Positions 28,994 to 38,004 of a stretch of 64,000 nt of DNA are shown one piece after another. The translations under genes were made by a program, and so were the position numbers. Source of the DNA: Rhodanobacter glycinis (lineage in GTDB: Bacteria; Pseudomonadota; Gammaproteobacteria; Xanthomonadales; Rhodanobacteraceae); the NCBI RefSeq assembly GCF_006438785.1, contig NZ_RCZB01000005.1, forward strand, positions 186,001 through 250,000. The letters run 5' to 3'. The notes beneath the pieces are model-generated. The model was given only the letters and a program-made list of their open reading frames with translations, searched no databases and was not told where the DNA came from. Positions within the stretch are counted from its first letter, which is position 1. Each line of letters begins with the position of its first letter.

Positions 28994-29935
28994 ATGGATC
29001 AAGCCTCGGGGCTGATGCACATGTTGTCGAACATGGTCGGCCGCGCTACGCCCCCGTCGGCCGTGACCAGCGACCACCAGGCCAGCAGCCTGCTGACTGC
29101 CGCACCGGCCGCGCGCCGGCATTGCCGCGCGATTGCCGTGGCCGGTGGCAAGGGCGGCGTCGGCAAGAGCACCGTGGCGGTGAACCTCGGCATGTCGTTA
29201 TCAATGGCTGGGCGCGACGTGATGCTGCTGGATGCCGACATGGGGCTGGCCAATGTCGACGTGATGCTGGGCCTCACGCCGTCGCGCCACATCGGGCACC
29301 TGCTCGATGGCAACTGCACGCTGGAAGAACTGCTGCTGCCGGCGCCGCGCGGCCTGCAGGTGGTGCCCGCCGGCTCCGGCACGCGCCGGCTGGCGCAGCT
29401 GGACAACGGCGAGCACGCGGCGATCATCCGCGCGTTCGATGAACTGGCGCGGCCGCCGGAATTCCTGCTGGTGGACACCGCTGCCGGGCTGTCCGACAAC
29501 GTGACGATGTTTGCCGCCGCCGCTTCCGAAGTGATCCTGGTGGTGTGTGACGAACCCGCCTCGCTGACCGATGCGTACGGACTGACCAAGGTGCTCAGCC
29601 GCGATTTCGGCGTGCGTCGTGTACGCATGGTCGCCAACATGGTGCGCAACGAGGGCGACGCGCGAGCGCTGCACCAGAAGCTTGCGCGGGTCAGCGACCG
29701 CTTCCTCGACGTGGTGATCGATTTCAGTGGATGGGTGCCGCACGACGAACGTCTGCGCCAGGCCATCCGCAGGCAGTGCGCAGTCGTCGACCTGTGGCCA
29801 TCGAGCCAATCGGCGCTGGCATTCAAGAAAATGGCTGGTGTGGTCGATAAATGGGCGGAACCCGACCGCGCAGGTCTCGACCGGATCGCCTTCTTTGGTG
29901 GCCGGACCGTACCGGCCGATGGGGTCCCGAGATGA
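28994..29935 (+). CDS. fleN: FleN (FlhG), MinD-like regulator of flagellar number
   Basis: A 313-aa MinD/ParA-type ATPase. The deviant Walker A is GGKGGVGKST; other blocks are VMLLDADMGLANVDVMLGL and LLVDTAAGLSDN. In polar flagellates FleN binds FleQ and limits the number of flagella, working against FlhF. ATG 28994 is chosen because GGAG (28981-28984) lies 9 nt upstream; ATG 28976, which overlaps the flhF stop, would add six residues. Its stop overlaps the fliA start. Confidence 0.95.
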   Translation: MDQASGLMHMLSNMVGRATPPSAVTSDHQASSLLTAAPAARRHCRAIAVAGGKGGVGKSTVAVNLGMSLSMAGRDVMLLDADMGLANVDVMLGLTPSRHIGHLLDGNCTLEELLLPAPRGLQVVPAGSGTRRLAQLDNGEHAAIIRAFDELARPPEFLLVDTAAGLSDNVTMFAAAASEVILVVCDEPASLTDAYGLTKVLSRDFGVRRVRMVANMVRNEGDARALHQKLARVSDRFLDVVIDFSGWVPHDERLRQAIRRQCAVVDLWPSSQSALAFKKMAGVVDKWAEPDRAGLDRIAFFGGRTVPADGVPR

Positions 29936-30660
29936 GTGTGGCTTCGGAATATCTGCAACTTTCCCGCGAAAGTGCCGACGAACTGGTACGTCGGCACGCG
30001 CCGCTGGTCCGGCGGATCGCCTATCACCTGATGGGGCGATTGCCGGCCAGCGTCGACGTGGGTGATCTGATCCAGGCGGGAATGATCGGTTTGCTGGAAG
30101 CATCGCGCCACTTTGCCCTCGACCGGGGGGCCAGCTTCGAGACGTATGCGGGCATCCGCATTCGTGGCGCGATGCTGGACGAATTGCGCCGCACCGACTG
30201 GACCCCGCGTTCGGTGCATCGCAAGACCCGCGAAGTGGCCGAGGTGATCCGCCAGATCGAGACCGAGACCGGTGCCGAGGCGGATGACGCAGAAGTCATG
30301 CGGCGGCTCGGGATCAGCGCGGAGGAGTATCACCAGGTACTCGCCGATGCGTCCTGCGTGCGCCTGCTCAGCCTGACCGCCTCGGACGACAACGAGGAGA
30401 GTGGGGTGCTCGACGTGGTCGACGAAAGCGGCCTGAGCCCTCACGAGAACATCGAGCGCGACGGCATGCGCGATGCCTTAGCCGAGGCGATCGGCGGTCT
30501 GCCGGAGCGTGAGCAGTTGGTGATGTCGTTGTACTACGAGCAGGAGTTGAACCTGAAGGAGATCGGCGCCGTGCTGGGAGTGAGCGAGTCGCGCGTGTGC
30601 CAGATCCATGGCCAGGCAGTCATACGGCTGCGTTCAAGGCTCACCGGCTGGCGTGGTTGA
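29932..30660 (+). CDS. fliA: FliA, sigma-28 for late flagellar genes
   Basis: A 242-aa sigma factor that overlaps fleN by 4 bp. Region 2 has GDLIQAGMIGLLEASRHF, region 3 IRGAMLDELRRTDWTPRSVH, and region 4 LPEREQLVMSLYYEQELNLK with LGVSESRVCQIHGQA. It drives filament, chemotaxis and motor genes; six FliA-type sites found here would be its targets. The anti-sigma factor FlgM is not in the window. Confidence 0.98.
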   Translation: MSVASEYLQLSRESADELVRRHAPLVRRIAYHLMGRLPASVDVGDLIQAGMIGLLEASRHFALDRGASFETYAGIRIRGAMLDELRRTDWTPRSVHRKTREVAEVIRQIETETGAEADDAEVMRRLGISAEEYHQVLADASCVRLLSLTASDDNEESGVLDVVDESGLSPHENIERDGMRDALAEAIGGLPEREQLVMSLYYEQELNLKEIGAVLGVSESRVCQIHGQAVIRLRSRLTGWRG

Positions 30661-30735
30661 TCGAGCGGCATCCAGAAATTCCGGAAAGAAATCCCGAGGC
30701 CGCGCAGTGGCCTGAATTGCATGTGGAGAGAGCGT

Positions 30736-31143
30736 TTGGACAAGAACATGAAAATCCTGGTGGTGGATGACTTTTCCACCATGCGGCGAATCGTTCGCAA
30801 CCTGCTGGTCGAGCTGGGTTTCAGCAACCCGCTGATCCAGGAGGCCGACGATGGCGAGAGCGCGATCGCGATGCTGCGCAGCCTGCCATTCGACCTGGTG
30901 GTGACCGACTGGAACATGCCCAACATGACGGGCATCGACCTGCTGCGCGCGATCCGTGCGGAAGGCCCTCTGAAAGGCTTGCCGGTATTGATGGTCACGG
31001 CCGAGAACAACCGCGACCAGATCATCGCGGCGGCGCAGGCCGGCGTGAACGGCTACATCGTCAAGCCGTTCACCGCGATCACCCTCAAGGAAAAGCTCAC
31101 CAAGATCTTCGAGCGGATCGCCGCCAGCGGAGCCAGCGCATGA
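30736..31143 (+). CDS. cheY: CheY, motor response regulator
   Basis: A single receiver domain of 130-135 aa with [18 protein letters not shown], phospho-acceptor Asp in [16 protein letters not shown], the switch Thr in VLMVTAE and the Lys of GYIVKPFTA, the set typical of Pseudomonas/Xanthomonas flagellar CheY. I favour the TTG at 30736 (reading M-DKNMKIL) because GGAG (30725-30728) lies 7 nt upstream; ATG 30748 is the alternative. CheY-P binds the FliM N-terminus. The cheZ ATG overlaps its stop. Confidence 0.95.
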   Translation: MDKNMKILVVDDFSTMRRIVRNLLVELGFSNPLIQEADDGESAIAMLRSLPFDLVVTDWNMPNMTGIDLLRAIRAEGPLKGLPVLMVTAENNRDQIIAAAQAGVNGYIVKPFTAITLKEKLTKIFERIAASGASA

Positions 31144-31781
31144 ACGTCATTTCGCCCCTCGCCATCGACGATACGCTGCCTGCCGAACTGCGCGATCTGC
31201 TGAACAGCCCCGATGGCCTTGCGTTCGAACAGGCGCTGGATGTGATGGTGCGCCAGCGCGAGCAGCGCCTGTTCCGCGCCCTCGGCCAGCTCGCGCGCGA
31301 CCTGCACAACGCCGTGCGCCGGCTGGGTGGAGACCTGGCGCAGGACGGTTTGCCAGGTAGTGTCGCCGACGCGCGCCAGCATCTGCAGGACGCGCTGGAA
31401 ATGAGCGCGCAAGCTGCCCACCGCAGTCTCGATTTCGCCGAACGCATGCGGCCTCAGGCCGAATCGCTGGCGCACAACGCGGGCGAAGTTCTGGAGTGGA
31501 CCAACGGCAACGACGCCGCCGCCGTGCTGGCGCGCGAAGCCGTGGAGTTCGCCGGCAACTGCCGCGACGGCCTCGCCGACATGGTGCTGGCGCAATCGTG
31601 GCAAGACCTCACCGGCCAGCGCATCAAGAAGGTCGCCAGCTTCATCGGCACGGTCGAATCGTCGCTGCTGGAGCTGGTGCGGCTGACCGGCGCGCTGGCC
31701 GGCAGCGAGGCGCCGGCCAGTGTGGAAAAGGTGTCCAGCCAGGATGACGCCGACCGCCTGCTCAGCGAATTCGGGTTTTGA
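31140..31781 (+). CDS. cheZ: CheZ, CheY-P phosphatase
   Basis: A 213-aa helical CheZ. The catalytic helix contains [20 protein letters not shown], with the conserved DLTGQ Gln that positions water for hydrolysis. The C-terminus [12 protein letters not shown] is the CheY-binding peptide. It is the only CheZ in the window, although two CheA and two CheY genes are present. It overlaps cheY by 4 bp. Confidence 0.96.
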   Translation: MNVISPLAIDDTLPAELRDLLNSPDGLAFEQALDVMVRQREQRLFRALGQLARDLHNAVRRLGGDLAQDGLPGSVADARQHLQDALEMSAQAAHRSLDFAERMRPQAESLAHNAGEVLEWTNGNDAAAVLAREAVEFAGNCRDGLADMVLAQSWQDLTGQRIKKVASFIGTVESSLLELVRLTGALAGSEAPASVEKVSSQDDADRLLSEFGF

Positions 31782-31794
31782 AGGCAGGCCCGCG

Positions 31795-33669
31795 ATGAAT
31801 GCGGAATTCGATCTGGAGCTGCGCCAGGATTTTTTGGTCGAGGCCGGCGAGCTGCTGCGGCGGCTCGGCGAGCAATTGGTCGGGCTGGAAACGGCACCGG
31901 GCGACAGCGAGCTGCTGAATGCCGTGTTCCGCGCATTCCACACCGTCAAGGGCGGCGCCGGCTTCCTGGCGCTGGACACCATGGTCGTGCTGTGCCACCA
32001 CGCCGAAGATCTGCTCAACGAGGCCCGCAACGGCAGCGTGGTGCTCGGCACCGGCCATATGGACGCGTTGCTGGAAGCACTCGACCTGCTCAACGACATG
32101 ATGGCCGCGGTGAGTGCGGATGCGCCGCTGAGCACGCCACCTGCTGCTCTGCTGACCTCACTGCTGCCGCGAGCACCAGCGCCGGTGACCGCCGTGATGC
32201 CGACGCCGGCAGCACCTGCGGCAGAAGGCGCCGCGATCGACGACAGCGAATTCGAGGCCTTGCTGGACAGCATGTACGGCACCGCCGTACCCGGCACCGT
32301 GGCGCCGGTGGTGCCGACGGCTGCGCCCAGCGCGAGTTCCGGAATCGACGACGACGAGTTTGAGGCGTTGCTGGATGCACTGCACGGTAAGGGTGGTCAG
32401 CCCGCCGCGGCACCTGTCGCGGCGCCTGCTACAGCGATGGCGTCCGCACCGGAAAGCGCGCCGGCCGCAGCCGTGGCGCGTCACGCGGTGCCGGTGGAAA
32501 ACACCGTGCGGGTGGATACGGCTCGGCTCGACGTGCTGGTCAACCATGCCGGCGAGCTGGTGCTGGTGCGCAACCGTCTGCTCAGCCTGGCTGCGCGTGA
32601 CGGCAGCGAGGCGCTGGTCACCGCCGCTGGTGAGCTGGATCGGATCGCCGACGAATTGCAGACCGCCGTGATGGGCATGCGCATGCAGCCGGTGGGGCGC
32701 CTGTTTCAGCGCTTTCCGCGGATCGTGCGCGACCTGGCCCGCCAGCTCGGCAAGGACGTGGAGCTGGTGCTGGAAGGCGAGGGCACCGACCTCGATCGCA
32801 GCTTGGTCGAGGCATTGGCCGATCCATTGATCCACCTGCTGCGCAACGCGCTGGATCACGGCGTCGAAATGCCCGCCGAACGCGAACTCGGCGGCAAGCC
32901 GCGCAAGGGTCGCATCTGTCTGTCGGCCAGCCAGCGCGGCGAGCGGATCGTGATCTCGGTAAGCGACGACGGCCGCGGCATGGATCCGGAGGTCCTGCGC
33001 CGAAAGGCAGTGGAGAAGGGTGTGATCGATGCAGTGCAGGCCGCGCGGCTGACCGAAAGCGAATGCTACGAATTAATCTTCCGCCCCGGCTTCAGCACCG
33101 CCGCGACGGTCTCCGACATCTCCGGCCGCGGCGTCGGCATGGACGTGGTGAAAACGCGTGTGGCCGAACTTGGCGGCACCTTGCAGGTGCATTCCCGCTG
33201 GGGCCATGGCAGCGAACTGGAACTGACCGTGCCGCTGACCCTGGCAGTGCTGCGCGTGCTGATGGTGCGGGTGGAGGCGCGCCTGCTGGCGCTGCCGCTG
33301 AGCAATGTGGAAGAGGTTTTTGAACTCATCGATGGGCAGGATCGCCTGCTAGATGGCCGTCTGGTCGCCCAACATCGCGGTCGCGCGCTGCCGCTGGCCG
33401 ATCTGGCCGGCTGGGCCGGCGCCACCACGGGGGTGGGTCGCCATGTGGTGGTGTTGCACATCGGCCACCAGCGACTGGGCTGCCTGGTGCACGAGGTGCT
33501 CGGTCGCGAGGATGTCATCGTCAAGCCGCTCGGCCCCCTGTTCGCCGATGTAGCGGGCATCGCCGGCGCCACCGTCACCGGCGATGGCCGGCTGGCGCTG
33601 GTGATGGATCTGGCAGGCCTGGCCGGCGGCGCCGGCCAACTGTTCACTTCGTTGCAACTGGCGGGCTGA
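31795..33669 (+). CDS. cheA: CheA histidine kinase (first copy)
   Basis: A 624-aa CheA. P1/Hpt has the phospho-His at residue 49 (FRAFHTVKGGAGF). No standard P2 domain is visible; residues 110-240 are Ala/Pro-rich and contain two near-identical helices, IDDSEFEALLDSMYG (148-162) and IDDDEFEALLDALHG (184-198). Dimerisation, ATPase (N box LLRNALDHGVEMP, G boxes DDGRGMD and SGRGVGMDVV) and the CheW-like P5 follow. ATG 31795 is 14 bp after cheZ. It is the kinase of the cheY-cheZ system. Confidence 0.96.
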   Translation: MNAEFDLELRQDFLVEAGELLRRLGEQLVGLETAPGDSELLNAVFRAFHTVKGGAGFLALDTMVVLCHHAEDLLNEARNGSVVLGTGHMDALLEALDLLNDMMAAVSADAPLSTPPAALLTSLLPRAPAPVTAVMPTPAAPAAEGAAIDDSEFEALLDSMYGTAVPGTVAPVVPTAAPSASSGIDDDEFEALLDALHGKGGQPAAAPVAAPATAMASAPESAPAAAVARHAVPVENTVRVDTARLDVLVNHAGELVLVRNRLLSLAARDGSEALVTAAGELDRIADELQTAVMGMRMQPVGRLFQRFPRIVRDLARQLGKDVELVLEGEGTDLDRSLVEALADPLIHLLRNALDHGVEMPAERELGGKPRKGRICLSASQRGERIVISVSDDGRGMDPEVLRRKAVEKGVIDAVQAARLTESECYELIFRPGFSTAATVSDISGRGVGMDVVKTRVAELGGTLQVHSRWGHGSELELTVPLTLAVLRVLMVRVEARLLALPLSNVEEVFELIDGQDRLLDGRLVAQHRGRALPLADLAGWAGATTGVGRHVVVLHIGHQRLGCLVHEVLGREDVIVKPLGPLFADVAGIAGATVTGDGRLALVMDLAGLAGGAGQLFTSLQLAG

Positions 33670-33674
33670 TCACC

Positions 33675-34415
33675 ATGGACATGGTAAGCATCATCGGCAC
33701 GATCCTGGGTTTCCTGGTGATCATCATCGGCACCGTGCTGAAGGGATCCACGGTCGGCGCATTGTGGAATCCAGCGGCGTTCGTCATCGTGTTCTTCGGC
33801 ACGCTTGCCGCGTTGCTGGTGCAGAACCAGGGCCGGGTGCTCAAGCATGCGCTGTCGATGATCAAGATGGTCTACCGGCCACCGCAGCACCTGCCCAGCG
33901 ACCTGATCAGCCGCATCGTCGGCTGGAGCGAGATCTCCCGCCGGCAGGGCCTGCTCGGGCTGGAGCCGCAGATCGAGGCGGAAACCGATCCGTTCGTCAG
34001 CAAGGGTCTGCAGCTGCTGGTCGATGGCGGCGAACCGGACGCCATCCGCAGCGTGCTGGAAGTGGATCTGGATACGCGCGAGGCGATCGATCTGGCCGGC
34101 GCCAAGGTCTACGAGAACGCCGGCATCTATTCGCCCACGCTGGGCATCATCGGCGCGGTGATGGGCTTGATGGCGGTGATGCAGAACCTGGCCGATCCCA
34201 GCAAGCTCGGCCACGGCATCGCGGCGGCCTTCGTGGCGACCATCTACGGCGTGGCGCTGGCCAACCTGTTCATGCTGCCGATGTCGGCGCGGCTGAAGGG
34301 CTTGATCGGCAAGCAGACGCAGATGCGCGAAATCCTGATCGAGGGACTGGTGTCGATTGCCCAGGGCGACAATCCGCGACAGATCGAGGCGCGCCTGCAG
34401 GGCTACGTCGAATGA
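33675..34415 (+). CDS. motC: Flagellar stator protein of the MotA/MotC family
   Basis: A 246-aa MotA/PomA-type channel subunit with four membrane spans: a hairpin at 1-50 (IIGTILGFLVIIIGTVLKGS) and a pair near 150-200 (SPTLGIIGAVMGLMAVMQNL, AAFVATIYGVALANLFMLP). It makes the ion channel with the next gene and pushes on FliG. The place behind cheA matches motC of Pseudomonas. Whether the second, classical motAB pair exists lies outside this window. Confidence 0.93.
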   Translation: MDMVSIIGTILGFLVIIIGTVLKGSTVGALWNPAAFVIVFFGTLAALLVQNQGRVLKHALSMIKMVYRPPQHLPSDLISRIVGWSEISRRQGLLGLEPQIEAETDPFVSKGLQLLVDGGEPDAIRSVLEVDLDTREAIDLAGAKVYENAGIYSPTLGIIGAVMGLMAVMQNLADPSKLGHGIAAAFVATIYGVALANLFMLPMSARLKGLIGKQTQMREILIEGLVSIAQGDNPRQIEARLQGYVE

Positions 34416-35476
34416 GAAAGCGCAAGCATGAAGAGCACACCAATCACGAGGCGTGGGCGATCCCCTATGCCGACCTGATGACCTTGCTGCTGGCGTTTTT
34501 CGTGGTGATGTACGCCGTTTCGGTGGTCAACGAAGGCAAATTCCGGGTGATGTCCGAATCGCTGATCGAGGCATTCAACGGCTCCAGCCACGTGATCGCG
34601 CCGTTGCCGCCGACGAAGGTCCGGCCGCACAACATCAACCCGTCGATAGCCGCTCCGGCCGGACAGCCCGGTTCGTCGATCGTGCCGATCGCCGTGCCGA
34701 TTCCGCCGCATCCGGTGCCGATGCACGGCGGCAAGGGGCGCGACCCGGGCCATCCATCGAGCCCGCAGGAAAACCTGGGGCGCATCGAGGATCAGGTGCG
34801 CAAGGCGTTGCAGCCGCTGATCGATCGCAAGCTGGTGATCGTGCGACTCAAGCCGGACTGGCTGGAGATCGAGATCCGCACCGACATCCTGTTCCCCAGT
34901 GGCGTGGCCCAGCTGTCGACGCCGGCCAATGCGGTGCTGCGCGATCTGGCAACGATCCTGGCGGGCTTCCCCAATCCGCTGCGGGTGGAAGGCTTTACCG
35001 ACGACGTGCCGATCAACACTCCACAGTACCCGTCGAACTGGGAGCTGTCGGCGGCGCGCGCAGCCAGCGTGGCGCGCCTGTTCGCCATGAGCGGCGTCGT
35101 TGCGGATCGGCTTGGCATCATCGGCTGGGGCGAAGTGCGGCCGAAGGCCGACAATGCCACGGTCGAAGGCCGCAACCAGAATCGACGGGTGCTGGTGGTG
35201 GTGATGAGCAATCGCACGACACCGAAGCGCGAGCAGAGCGATCCCGCGCGTGCGGCTGAAATCGCGGCGCTGGGGAACCCCCCGGTACCGGCGGTCGACA
35301 TGCTGCCGACCGTGCGCGTGCATGGCACCGTGCCACCACCAGCGGTCGCCGACAACGGCGTCACACCGACCGCCACGCCACCGTACGCGACGGGAAAACT
35401 GGAGCGCTCGGCGTCCACGCCCGCCGTAGACGAACCATCTGTCGGCATGTCCCGCCGCGCCACCTCGACCCGATGA
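34412..35476 (+). CDS. motD: Flagellar stator protein of the MotB/MotD family
   Basis: A 354-aa MotB-type protein overlapping motC by 4 bp. The single span WAIPYADLMTLLLAFFVVMY holds the ion-binding Asp (residue 21). The OmpA-like peptidoglycan-binding domain (about 160-270) has VEGFTDDVPINTPQYPSNWE and NRRVLVVV. A plug-linker and a Pro/Thr-rich tail of about 80 residues flank it; the tail is longer than in many homologues. Confidence 0.93.
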   Translation: MRKRKHEEHTNHEAWAIPYADLMTLLLAFFVVMYAVSVVNEGKFRVMSESLIEAFNGSSHVIAPLPPTKVRPHNINPSIAAPAGQPGSSIVPIAVPIPPHPVPMHGGKGRDPGHPSSPQENLGRIEDQVRKALQPLIDRKLVIVRLKPDWLEIEIRTDILFPSGVAQLSTPANAVLRDLATILAGFPNPLRVEGFTDDVPINTPQYPSNWELSAARAASVARLFAMSGVVADRLGIIGWGEVRPKADNATVEGRNQNRRVLVVVMSNRTTPKREQSDPARAAEIAALGNPPVPAVDMLPTVRVHGTVPPPAVADNGVTPTATPPYATGKLERSASTPAVDEPSVGMSRRATSTR

Positions 35477-35513
35477 TTTCGATGAACCTGTCAGCTGATT
35501 GTGGGATCCACGC

Positions 35514-35993
35514 ATGAGCGCTCTCGTCTTCGCGACTGATCAAGGCGGTCAGCACTGGCTGTCGTTCCGGATCGGCACGCAGCTGTATGCGGCACCGCTG
35601 GTCGACGTGAGCGAGGTCATCCGCGATGGCGACATCACGCCCGTACCCGGCGCCGCCACCGACCTGCTGGGCGTGCGCCACCTGCGCGGACGGATCGTGC
35701 CGGTGCTGGACGGCTGCAAGCGGCTGGGGCTTCCGGCACTGCCGGCGCCGGATCCGGCGATGGTGCGCATCGTGATGCTGGCGCATGCCGGCCAACTGGT
35801 CGGCGTACGGGTGGACGCGGTCGGAGAATTGCTGTGCAGTGACGGCATCGACATCGCACCGCCGCCTCCGGGCCGGGCCAGCCGCAGCGACGATCCGGTC
35901 AGCGGCGTACTCTCCTGGCAGGGCGGGTTCGTGGCGTTGCTCGATGTACGTCGACTGTGCCGACTGAGTGGAGAAGGTGATCATGTGGCTTGA
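35514..35993 (+). CDS. cheW: CheW-like coupling protein
   Basis: A 159-aa CheW-domain protein (MSALVFATDQGGQHWLSFRI, with HLRGRIVPVLDGCKRLGL) that links receptors to CheA. The start at ATG 35514 is chosen over 35499. Position after the stator pair and before DUF2802 matches a conserved Pseudomonas/Xanthomonas order. It overlaps the next gene by 11 bp. The second CheW of the window is at 43835. Confidence 0.9.
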   Translation: MSALVFATDQGGQHWLSFRIGTQLYAAPLVDVSEVIRDGDITPVPGAATDLLGVRHLRGRIVPVLDGCKRLGLPALPAPDPAMVRIVMLAHAGQLVGVRVDAVGELLCSDGIDIAPPPPGRASRSDDPVSGVLSWQGGFVALLDVRRLCRLSGEGDHVA

Positions 35994-36336
35994 AGCGGGA
36001 ATAGCGGTATTGCTGCTGCTGACGCTGGCGCAATCGGCCCTGCTGTTTCATCTGTGGCGGCAGTCACGCCAGCTGCAGCAACGCATCGACGCGCTGTCGC
36101 ATGGTGCGGCGCATGCGTACACCGATGTCCCGACCTCGATGCTGGTGACGGCGCTGGGGCGGCTGGAACGACAGGTGGGCCTGATCGAGCAGCAGCCAGC
36201 GCTGCCACGGCAATCCTATGAGCTGGCCCAGCAACTGGCGCGCGAAGGTGCCGATGTCGAGCAGCTGATCATCCGCTGCGGCTTGTCCCGCGACGAGGCG
36301 AAGCTGGTCCTGCAGATGCATCCGGTCAACCCGTAA
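35983..36336 (+). CDS. DUF2802 membrane-anchored protein
   Basis: A 117-aa protein with one N-terminal span (WLEAGIAVLLLLTLAQSALL), a coiled coil, and a C-terminal helical module (LAREGADVEQLIIRCGLSRDEAKLVLQMH) typical of DUF2802. ATG 35983 has an AGAAGG site just upstream and overlaps cheW. The family nearly always follows this cheW in polar flagellates; its job is not known. Confidence 0.82.
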   Translation: MWLEAGIAVLLLLTLAQSALLFHLWRQSRQLQQRIDALSHGAAHAYTDVPTSMLVTALGRLERQVGLIEQQPALPRQSYELAQQLAREGADVEQLIIRCGLSRDEAKLVLQMHPVNP

Positions 36337-36377
36337 GCCGGTTCGCTGCGCGAGCCGCGTGCCGCCGATCCAGCCGG

Positions 36378-36632
36378 CTACTCTTCCGCCGCGTCATAGA
36401 CCGCCGCCAGCACCGAGGCGGCGGCGGCGTAGAGCAACACCGGTACATCGTCACGTAGCCGCAGCGCGGCCAGCAAGGCGGCAATCTGAGGGTCGTGATG
36501 CAGCGGCACGCCCAGTGCCTGCGCGCGTGCCAGCAAGGTTTCCAGTGATTCCGGCGGCATCGCGGCGATCTCGCCGCTGCCACTCGCCAGCCGCAGGCTG
36601 ACTCGGCGCAGGGGGGCCGGCAGCGTGTTCAT
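36378..36632 (-). CDS. Stand-alone FlhB C-terminal-like protein
   Basis: An 84-aa protein whose second half (LLARAQALGVPLHHDPQIAA, then VLLYAAAASVLAAVYDAAE) matches the end of the FlhB/YscU C-domain, without the NPTH cleavage motif or membrane part. Such small FhlB proteins are thought to replace or modify the FlhB C-domain in export switching. It overlaps the FliK-like gene by 4 bp (ATGA), so the two are co-translated. It is convergent with the DUF2802 gene. Confidence 0.8.
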   Translation of the reverse strand: MNTLPAPLRRVSLRLASGSGEIAAMPPESLETLLARAQALGVPLHHDPQIAALLAALRLRDDVPVLLYAAAASVLAAVYDAAEE

Positions 36633-37771
36633 GCAGTGGCCTGCAGCAGCACGGCGCTGTGCCGGCCCGGCGAGTGCGGCAGACCGACCTGACAGCTCAG
36701 CTGGTCGAGCAGGACCCCACACGCCGCCAGTCGCTGACGCAGCGGAGTGAACTGACGTTCCAGCCGCTGGGCGGTGTCCGCCCGCTCGGCCCACAAGCGC
36801 ACCGACAGCCGCGGTTCGCGCAGCTGCAATTCGCCCTGCACCGGACCCAGTGCCGGCAGATCCAGCGCGAAACCCAGCGTCCAGCCATGGCTGCCCTCGG
36901 CTGCATCGTTGATGTATTCCAGTTGGACCTGCAATACATCGCGGCCGCCATCACCCTGCAGCGGAATCTCGATGATCCAGGCCGACAGCTGGCTGGCGCT
37001 GGCTTCCAGCTGGGCGACTTCCACCCGCGCCAGCGCAGCCTTCACGTCCCCATGCAGCCGGTCCAGCAGCGGCTCCATGCCGTCCTCGGCAAGCACTGGC
37101 GGCAACGGCAGCCGCGGTTGTGCCTGCAGGCCTCGCTGCAGCAACGGTGGCTCGGTGTCGCTGCGGCTCGGTGGCGGGGGTGCTGCCGCGCGCCGGTCGA
37201 GCAGCCCGGCCAGACGCAACAGCGCGCCTTTCCAGTCGTCGCCGGCCTGGGCCGGCGTGTTGCCGTGCGGGCTGAGCAATTTGGATTCGAAGAACATGCC
37301 GCTGCGGCTGATCGCCTCGCGCAGGCCTTCGCCACGGGTGATTTCCGCCGGCGTGCGCAGGGATTGTTCAAGCAGTGCCAGCGCTGTACGCAGCTCCGGC
37401 GGCAGCTGGCGCAAGACCGGCCGCTGGGCCAGTGCGCCCAGCGTGGCCAGCAAGGGCGCGTAGCCGTTCTGCTGCGGCAGGCGTTCGCGCAGGACACGCT
37501 GGAAGGTCGGGTCGGCCGGGTGTGAAAGTATCTCCAGTTGCGGTTGCGCGCCCAGGCTCAACACGCGCACCTGGAACTGCGACGGCAGCTGGCTGTTGGA
37601 GACATCCGCCTCGACGGTCAGGGCGCCGATCTGCAAGATCAGCAGACCCAGCGGGTTCACGCCCAGTGGCCGCGCCGACAGCACGGTACCGATACGCCAG
37701 CTCTGGGCGGTGGTGCCGGAGGCGGCACCAGCCCAGGTAAGCGCGGCAAGGCTGATCGGTTGGATGTTCAA
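36629..37771 (-). CDS. Second FliK-like hook-length control protein
   Basis: A 380-aa protein starting MNIQPISLAALTWAGAASGT. The C-terminal part is a Flg_hook domain: SAWIIEIPLQGDGGRDVLQV, LDLPALGPVQGELQLREPRL and SVRLWAERADTAQRLERQF follow the FliK core. The N-terminal half is a beta-rich then Ala/Leu-rich region, unlike the ruler part of FliK at 18036. It has its own FliA-type promoter 52 bp upstream. With the FlhB C-domain-like partner it may act late in export control or in a parallel specificity switch. Confidence 0.8.
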   Translation of the reverse strand: MNIQPISLAALTWAGAASGTTAQSWRIGTVLSARPLGVNPLGLLILQIGALTVEADVSNSQLPSQFQVRVLSLGAQPQLEILSHPADPTFQRVLRERLPQQNGYAPLLATLGALAQRPVLRQLPPELRTALALLEQSLRTPAEITRGEGLREAISRSGMFFESKLLSPHGNTPAQAGDDWKGALLRLAGLLDRRAAAPPPPSRSDTEPPLLQRGLQAQPRLPLPPVLAEDGMEPLLDRLHGDVKAALARVEVAQLEASASQLSAWIIEIPLQGDGGRDVLQVQLEYINDAAEGSHGWTLGFALDLPALGPVQGELQLREPRLSVRLWAERADTAQRLERQFTPLRQRLAACGVLLDQLSCQVGLPHSPGRHSAVLLQATA

Positions 37772-37822
37772 GTTGATTCCTGCGCCGGGCGCGGGTGCTG
37801 GGCAGTGGGGTCGTCCTGAAGG

Positions 37823-37849
37823 TCATCGGCGGCGCGCGGACAAACTTGA
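37823..37849 (-). promoter_or_regulatory. FliA promoter of the fliK-like/fhlB-like pair
   Basis: Read on the minus strand: TCAAGTTT, 11 bp, GCCGATGA. The -10 matches GCCGATAA at 7 of 8 positions. It lies 52 bp before the minus-strand start at 37771 and is arranged back to back with the plus-strand FliA site at 37939. Confidence 0.85.
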
Positions 37850-37938
37850 GGATCTGCCCAGCGGGAATCCGACACGGTGCCGGACGACCGGCGCCAAATG
37901 CCCGACACCGGCGGCGACAGGCCGCATCACGATAGCGC

Positions 37939-37965
37939 TAAAGCGATCACCCGGTTGGCCGATAA
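37939..37965 (+). promoter_or_regulatory. FliA promoter of the STAS-cheY-cheA operon
   Basis: TAAAGCGA, 11 bp, GCCGATAA: the -10 is a full consensus match and the -35 keeps the TAAAG core. It lies 40 bp before the STAS gene at 38005. Confidence 0.92.
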
Positions 37966-38004
37966 GCCCAACGTCAGCGCATACAGCGCGAGCGGAGTCG
38001 AGGC

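Noticed and set aside
33521..33552. TCAAG followed by GCCGATG inside cheA, upstream of the stator genes
   Set aside because: Spacer is about 14 bp instead of 11, and motC follows cheA by only 5 bp, so read-through suffices.
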